NCBI GenBank assembly: GCA_023431285.1
Contig: JAEYXN010000186.1
Coordinates: 1 to 11,609, forward strand
DNA from: Bacteroidota bacterium
Lineage (GTDB): Bacteria > Bacteroidota > Bacteroidia > Cytophagales > Cyclobacteriaceae
Length of the DNA stretch: 11,609 nt
Reading direction: 5' to 3'
Shown: piece by piece, positions 7,466 through 11,609 of the stretch
Position numbering within the stretch: the stretch's first letter is position 1
Layout of the letters: every line of letters begins with the position of its first letter
Translations under genes and position numbers: made by a program
Notes under the pieces: generated by a model
What the model saw: only the letters and a program-made list of their open reading frames with translations
What the model was told of the DNA's origin: nothing
Databases searched by the model: none

Positions 7466-8722
7466 ATGATGACTAAAAATGTCTGGATGTTACATTCTTT
7501 GACACGGTATTTTACACGGGTTGTATTTTCCCTCATTTTGATGTCGGTGTTCTTTTGCAGCACTGCCGGTGCCCAGACTTCGGCAGCTCCTGCGAACATT
7601 AAGAAGGACACGACGATCATCCTTATTTCAGATCTGCACGTCCAACTGGAGTGCACCCAGGCCCTGAATGACCTCTATAATTTCAAGTTTAAGAAGGCTG
7701 AGAATCAATTTCGTTATCTCAAGGCCCGCTACCGGTGGCATCCCCTCCCATATTTTCTGATGGGGCTGATCGAATGGTGGAAGATCATGCCAAACACCAG
7801 CGACCAAACGCACGATGCGTCGTTCATGGCTTACATGGACTCGACAATTATGGTCGGTGAAAACCTCTTCAAGCGATATCCGGAATACAAGACCGAAGCC
7901 GCATTCTTCCTCGCGGCGGCCCATGGTTTCAAGGCTCGCCTCTACTCTGATGAAGAACGCAAGCAATGGAGAAAAGCCGCATCCTCCGGCAAAAGTGCCC
8001 TCGACTACCTTGAAATCTGTAAGGAGAAAGAGAACCTCAGCATAGAGTTGTTGTTCGGCGATGGGCTTTACAATTACTTTTCGGTGTGGGTTCCTGAAAA
8101 CTATCCATCATTGAAGCCGATAATGTGGTTTTTCCGAAAGGGTGACAAAGCCGAAGGCCTGAAACAATTGAAGGAAGTGTCGTACAACGCCTTCTACACA
8201 CGCACGGAGGCGATGGTCTGGCTTATGAGAATTCTTAATAGTTATGAGAACGATCAGCCCCGGGCCTTTCAGATCAGCGAATACCTTTACGAGCAATATC
8301 CTGATAATCCATTCTTCCATCGATATTATGCGCGGATGCTTTATTCGATGGGCCGGTTTACCGAGGCCGATCGGGTAAGTCGTGAAATAATACAACGGAT
8401 TGACAGTGCGCAGATTGGATATGAAGCCACAAGTGGCCGCTATGCCGCTTTTTTCCTTGGCCAGATCCATGAGGCACGGCGGAAGTACGACGAAGCAAAG
8501 CACTACTACCAACTTTGTATGAAATATGCTGAACAGGTGAACGCCACAGAGTCAGGATATTATCTTTATTCAATCATCGCGCTTGGCGAGATAGCGGAAA
8601 AGCAGGGTAACAAGGCGGAAGCAAAAAGATATTTTAAAGACGCCAAGAAGCGCGCAGGAAGGAAGGATGAAGCATTTAAGGATGCCAAACGCCGACTTAA
8701 GGCCCTTGAAAAAGGAGATTAA
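7466..8722 (+). CDS. Exported tetratricopeptide-repeat protein
   Basis: This is a 418-residue protein with an N-terminal signal peptide: basic region to R18, hydrophobic VVFSLILMSVFFCSTAG (19-35), likely cleavage at AGA-Q (after A36). C31 does not sit in a proper lipobox, so a lipoprotein is unlikely. The rest is nearly all helical with TPR-like units. These are NDLYNFKFKKAENQFRYLKA (67-86), a region at ~270-310 containing YPDNPFFHRYYARMLYSMGR, and C-terminal repeats near 327-360 (LGQIHEARRKYDEAKHYYQ) and 370-400 (ALGEIAEKQGNKAEAKRYF). The end is very Lys/Arg/Ala-rich. Such proteins act as periplasmic scaffolds, and no enzymatic motif is visible. Starts at 7466, 7469 or 7487 all leave a usable signal peptide; I keep the first. 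The next gene begins 25 bp downstream on the same strand, so the two are probably co-transcribed. Confidence 0.82.
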   Translation: MMTKNVWMLHSLTRYFTRVVFSLILMSVFFCSTAGAQTSAAPANIKKDTTIILISDLHVQLECTQALNDLYNFKFKKAENQFRYLKARYRWHPLPYFLMGLIEWWKIMPNTSDQTHDASFMAYMDSTIMVGENLFKRYPEYKTEAAFFLAAAHGFKARLYSDEERKQWRKAASSGKSALDYLEICKEKENLSIELLFGDGLYNYFSVWVPENYPSLKPIMWFFRKGDKAEGLKQLKEVSYNAFYTRTEAMVWLMRILNSYENDQPRAFQISEYLYEQYPDNPFFHRYYARMLYSMGRFTEADRVSREIIQRIDSAQIGYEATSGRYAAFFLGQIHEARRKYDEAKHYYQLCMKYAEQVNATESGYYLYSIIALGEIAEKQGNKAEAKRYFKDAKKRAGRKDEAFKDAKRRLKALEKGD

Positions 8723-8747
8723 CTATTCACGCATCTAATAAGTACGC

Positions 8748-10079
8748 TTGGAGCTTCGGGATTTCATAGTAACACCGGTGGTGATCTTCATGGTGTTTGT
8801 CGCGGCTTACTTCATTCGCCCAAGGGTTACGGATGAAACAAACCGGCGATACTTTTTTCCCGCCCTCACCTTTAGAGTGTTTTGCGCACTCGCAGTCGGG
8901 TTTCTATATCAGTTCTACTACACCGGCGGCGACACCTTCAATTTCCATACCCATGGTAGCCGACATATCTGGTCTGCAATGATGGATGACCCCGCAGTGG
9001 CATGGCGCCTTTTCTTCAACAGCCCGCACGGAGAACCAGGTGTTTACAAATATTCTTCGCGGATACTTTTTTATGACGATCCAAGTTCCTTCATGATCGT
9101 AAGAATTGCCAGTGTCGTTGACTTCTTCACTTTCTCATCTTACTCCGCGACAGCAGTCTGTTTTTCTGCGGTAAGTTTCGTCGGCGCGTGGATGCTCTTC
9201 CTTACGTTTTACAAAGATTACCCTGAACTACACAAACCAATTGCGGCAGCGACGCTCTTTATACCAAGCGTTGTATTCTGGGGATCAGGTCTGCTGAAAG
9301 ACACAATCACGCTGGCCTGTATCGGTATCGCCACGTACCTGATAAGAGGCGCATTTACAGGAAGACGCTTCGGTGTGTTTCAGATAATTCTTCTCCTCCT
9401 TTCATTATACCTCGTGTTCTCTATCAAGAAGTATGTCTTGCTGTGTTTTGTTCCGGCCGCATTATTCTGGATGTACCTCGGCTACCTGTCACGGTTTAAA
9501 TCTATTGCCTTCAAGTTTATCATGACTCCCGTCGTGTTTGGGCTTTCTGTCTTCTCGGGATATTTCGCTATTGAAAATATTGGAAAGAATGATGCGCGCT
9601 ACTCGCTATCTCAATTGGGAAAGACAGCACAGATTACCGCATATGATATCCGTTATTTCACAGGAAGGGAAGCCGGTTCAGGATATTCGCTGGGAGAACT
9701 CGACGGTACTTTCTCGGGGATGCTGAAACTCTCGCCGCAGGCAATTAACGTATCGCTGTTCCGACCCTACATATGGGAAGTGAAGAACCCTCTCATGTTA
9801 TTGTCAGCGATGGAGAGTTTGTTTCTCGTTGTATTCACTTTGTACCTGTTATTCTCAAGCGGAAAATATCTTGGTAAAGGATTTCTGAACCCCGACGTAT
9901 TGTTTTGCTTTATATTCAGTGTCACCTTCGCGTTCGCCGTTGGCATTTCTACATACAATTTTGGAACGTTGTCACGATACAAAATACCGCTCATGCCGTT
10001 CTTCGTTCTTGGTCTTATTCTCTTGAACCGCTATGTGAAGAGCGAACGGAAGTTGGATGCATTTGATCGCACAGAGTAA
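8748..10079 (+). CDS. Polytopic membrane protein, possibly polysaccharide polymerase or GT-C-like
   Basis: This 443-residue integral membrane protein has about ten hydrophobic segments, near 8-23, 40-57, 112-130, 132-153, 165-180, 184-200, 208-224, 228-248, 256-274, 351-370, 384-400 and 412-427. An acidic/aromatic loop YYTGGDTFNFHTHGSRHIW (57-75) follows TM2. Further conserved-looking motifs are FWGSGLLKDTIT (177-188) and NFGTLSRYKIPLMPF (404-418). Loop acids and a late basic RYK motif are reminiscent of Wzy/EpsG-like polymerases or GT-C enzymes, but no motif is diagnostic, so I give no gene symbol. The start is TTG at 8748: an in-frame TAA lies at 8739, and the first ATG (8790) would cut into TM1. 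Its final 49 bp overlap the convergent glycosyltransferase gene. The neighbourhood (TPR protein, glycosyltransferase, exporter permease) fits glycan assembly. Confidence 0.8.
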   Translation: MELRDFIVTPVVIFMVFVAAYFIRPRVTDETNRRYFFPALTFRVFCALAVGFLYQFYYTGGDTFNFHTHGSRHIWSAMMDDPAVAWRLFFNSPHGEPGVYKYSSRILFYDDPSSFMIVRIASVVDFFTFSSYSATAVCFSAVSFVGAWMLFLTFYKDYPELHKPIAAATLFIPSVVFWGSGLLKDTITLACIGIATYLIRGAFTGRRFGVFQIILLLLSLYLVFSIKKYVLLCFVPAALFWMYLGYLSRFKSIAFKFIMTPVVFGLSVFSGYFAIENIGKNDARYSLSQLGKTAQITAYDIRYFTGREAGSGYSLGELDGTFSGMLKLSPQAINVSLFRPYIWEVKNPLMLLSAMESLFLVVFTLYLLFSSGKYLGKGFLNPDVLFCFIFSVTFAFAVGISTYNFGTLSRYKIPLMPFFVLGLILLNRYVKSERKLDAFDRTE

Positions 10080-11110
10080 TTCCGCAGAACTTCTTCACGA
10101 CCGAGCCTTCCCGTCTCCTTTCGAGCTGACGTATCTTCGATAAGCAGCTTCAGATAATTTACCCAGTCTTCCACGTTGTTTGCCAGATATCCATTGAACC
10201 CATGATTGATTATCATGGTGTTCACTCCGACCGGAGAAGCGACGACCGGAATTTCCATCGCCATATATTGTAATGCCTTGAATCCGCACTTCCCCTGCGC
10301 CCATTTATCATCCGTCAATGGCATGATGCCGATGTCCATTTGCGAGAGGTCCGCGATCTCGGTTTCGCGACTCCATGGCCGGAAGATCATTCGTTTCAAA
10401 CCGAGGTCCGGCTCGCGGTCTGCGATCACCATCATGTCAACATTGGCGTAGCTATCTTCTATCTCTTTCAATATTCCTTTCACAAGTAAAAGGTAATTCA
10501 ATGTCGAGTGAGAACCTGTCCACCCGATGACGATCCTGCCCGATTTCTTTGCCGGGTGAAGAGAAGGATTATGAAGATCATCTGTGTCGATGGTAGTCGG
10601 GTTAAGGTAGATGTTGTGGTTGTAACGATAGGCATAATCACAGAGGTAGAGATTGCCGCAGCTTATCTTGTACGACCAGCGACATATGCTTTTCACTTTG
10701 ATCCGCCACTTGATGGTCTGGCGTATCAGTGACTCGTCAGGGCGCTCCGTCATCCAGATAGCATCGTCGAAGTCGTAGATGATTTTCTTCTTAAGAAACA
10801 CTCCGATGATCCATTCAAAAAGGGGTGGCCCGATCGGTGTTACTTCCCGGTGGATAAAAACGTAGTCATACGCGGGGACCTCCAGAAGAATGGCGGTTCG
10901 TTTAGCAATCCCAGAGATGATGAAAGCTGCTTTCTTCAGAATATTCCCGCGGGTATAGAAAATCTTCCAGTTTCTGACATTGGCAAATGACTGAATTTTG
11001 AATTCAATATTTTCCTTCTTCAGGAGAGGCAGATACTGCTCGAATCGGAAGCGCTGTGATGGTGATTCATTTAGGGGATAAGGCACCAGGAAAAGTATCT
11101 TCACACTCAT
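10031..11110 (-). CDS. GT-B glycosyltransferase (GT4/GT1-like)
   Basis: This 359-residue cytosolic or membrane-peripheral glycosyltransferase probably adds a sugar from a nucleotide donor to a lipid-linked glycan. The N-domain starts with KILFLVPYPLNESPSQRFR (4-22). The acceptor-side region has FIHREVTPIGPP (85-96) and YDFDDAIWM (112-120), typical of a Bacteroidota GT4-like clade. The C-domain begins with IVIGWTGSHST (193-203), followed by DIGIMPLTDD (259-268) and KCGFKALQYMAMEIPVVAS (274-292). In that last element the usual EX7E pair appears replaced by G273/Q281, as expected for this clade rather than as a sign of decay. The C-terminal helix ends YSVRSNASNFRSLFT, a plausible family terminus, so the 49-bp overlap with the opposite gene seems genuine. 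The ATG at 11110 is directly before the first beta strand. Donor and acceptor are unknown. Confidence 0.88.
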   Translation of the reverse strand: MSVKILFLVPYPLNESPSQRFRFEQYLPLLKKENIEFKIQSFANVRNWKIFYTRGNILKKAAFIISGIAKRTAILLEVPAYDYVFIHREVTPIGPPLFEWIIGVFLKKKIIYDFDDAIWMTERPDESLIRQTIKWRIKVKSICRWSYKISCGNLYLCDYAYRYNHNIYLNPTTIDTDDLHNPSLHPAKKSGRIVIGWTGSHSTLNYLLLVKGILKEIEDSYANVDMMVIADREPDLGLKRMIFRPWSRETEIADLSQMDIGIMPLTDDKWAQGKCGFKALQYMAMEIPVVASPVGVNTMIINHGFNGYLANNVEDWVNYLKLLIEDTSARKETGRLGREEVLRNYSVRSNASNFRSLFT

Positions 11111-11245
11111 CGTTAGTCGTCATAATTCAGGTTTTCCACGTCAATCAAACAAGGAACACATTATTTGATAATACGCATTTGTCGAATGGCATAATTGGTG
11201 ATAACTTGCTTATTAATTGAGAAAAATCCTAGCCTTTTGGTATTT
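11111..11245. promoter_or_regulatory. AT-rich divergent spacer between the glycosyltransferase and the ABC permease
   Basis: These 135 bp lie between two divergent genes and are visibly richer in A/T than the coding sequence, as expected for a promoter region. A loose Bacteroidota-type candidate on the plus strand is TTTG at 11178-11181, then 20 bp, then TAACTTG at 11202-11208. The second element matches TAnnTTTG poorly, so it is only a suggestion. No terminator hairpin or JUMPstart-like element is visible. Confidence 0.35.
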
Positions 11246-11609
11246 ATGGGGGAGGGAAAAGAATACGTCATCGACGCTGAGAGGCAAAAACTGATTGATT
11301 GGAAAGAACTCTGGGCCTACCGCGAGCTGTTCTATTTTTTCACCTGGCGTGATATCAAGATCAAGTATAAGCAGACGGTCCTCGGATTCCTTTGGGCAAT
11401 ACTGCAGCCACTCCTGATGATGATCATCTTCACGTTCTTTTTCGGAAGAGCTTTGACCATTCCATCACAGAACATGCCGTACCCGCTGTTCGTGTTCTCC
11501 GGCCTCCTTATATGGAACATGTTCAGCTCAGGGTTGTCGAGCGCATCAAACAGCATGGTCAGCAATGCCCTTATCATCAAAAATATTTACTTTCATCGGA
11601 TTGTCATTC
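11246..11609 (+). CDS. ABC-2 type polysaccharide exporter permease, Wzm/TagG-like (5' part only)
   Basis: This gene starts at ATG 11246 and runs off the window after 121 codons. The cytosolic N-terminus has ELWAYRELFYFFTWRDIKIK (22-41) followed by YKQTVLGFLWAILQPLL (42-58). That amphipathic helix plus RD-x-K-x-x-YKQT-x-LG-x-x-W-x-x-x-QP pattern is the standard entry of Wzm/TagG/KpsM-type permeases. TM1 is ~51-68 (LQPLLMMIIFTFFFG) and TM2 is ~80-95 (PLFVFSGLLIWNMFSS), followed by NALIIKNIYFHRIVI at 107-121, the family's (N)-x-x-L-I-x-K-x-Y-F-P-R motif with His in place of Pro. The matching ATPase (Wzt/TagH) would be expected just downstream, outside the window. It presumably exports a finished O-antigen or similar glycan across the inner membrane. 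Confidence 0.92.
   Translation, partial: MGEGKEYVIDAERQKLIDWKELWAYRELFYFFTWRDIKIKYKQTVLGFLWAILQPLLMMIIFTFFFGRALTIPSQNMPYPLFVFSGLLIWNMFSSGLSSASNSMVSNALIIKNIYFHRIVI

Noticed and set aside
7815..8573. Overlapping frames inside the TPR gene on both strands (e.g. 7815-8045 plus, 8108-8512 minus)
   Set aside because: They are shadows of a long gene with a signal peptide and TPR helices, and have no independent start context or motif.
11332..11580. Minus-strand frame at the right edge
   Set aside because: It is antisense to the ABC permease, whose N-terminal motifs are clear.
1..11609. Mobile elements, CRISPR arrays, tRNA or rRNA, defence systems
   Set aside because: No transposase, integrase, direct-repeat array, cloverleaf or nuclease-type domain was seen. 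All long open frames are explained by envelope or metabolic genes.

Overview
The window looks like a chromosomal segment of a Bacteroidota bacterium, most likely of the Cytophagales/Chryseolinea type. The basis is protein family content: a DUF2723 membrane protein, a TolB-like beta-propeller protein with a peptidase-MA-like N-terminus, a Bacteroidota-style TPR protein, and a glycosyltransferase with a YDFDDAIW motif. Start codons generally lack a clear Shine-Dalgarno sequence, as is usual in that phylum. The lineage is inferred by eye, not computed.

Left block (1-5545, all minus strand, read right to left). A 985-residue DUF2723/TMEM260-family membrane glycosyltransferase candidate comes first, then a DadA-like FAD-dependent oxidoreductase, then a secreted TolB-like protein cut by the left window edge. 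The last two overlap by an ATGA, so the three probably form one transcription unit.

Middle block (5670-8722). A PLP-dependent sugar aminotransferase (DegT/DnrJ/EryC1/StrS, FdtB/QdtB-like) is divergent from DUF2723 and apparently uses a TTG start. It meets tail to tail, with a 4-bp overlap, a five-helix membrane protein of unknown function. That gene is divergent from an exported TPR protein.

Right block (8748-11609). A polytopic membrane protein, also with an apparent TTG start, follows the TPR gene and may be a polymerase or GT-C-like enzyme. Its 3' end overlaps by 49 bp the convergent end of a GT-B glycosyltransferase. After a 135-bp AT-rich divergent spacer, an ABC-2 polysaccharide-export permease (Wzm/TagG type) begins and runs off the right edge.

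Together the genes point to surface glycan work: an amino-sugar donor pathway, a glycosyltransferase, a possible polymerase, an exporter permease and a possible protein glycosyltransferase. The right half is probably the edge of a larger polysaccharide locus. I see no mobile element, CRISPR array, rRNA or tRNA, and no gene-free stretch above 300 bases. I do not see convincing evidence of a wholly new system. The most unusual points are the two TTG starts (one behind an in-frame ATG-GAC-TGA), the 49-bp convergent overlap, and the missing catalytic residues in the peptidase-MA-like domain.
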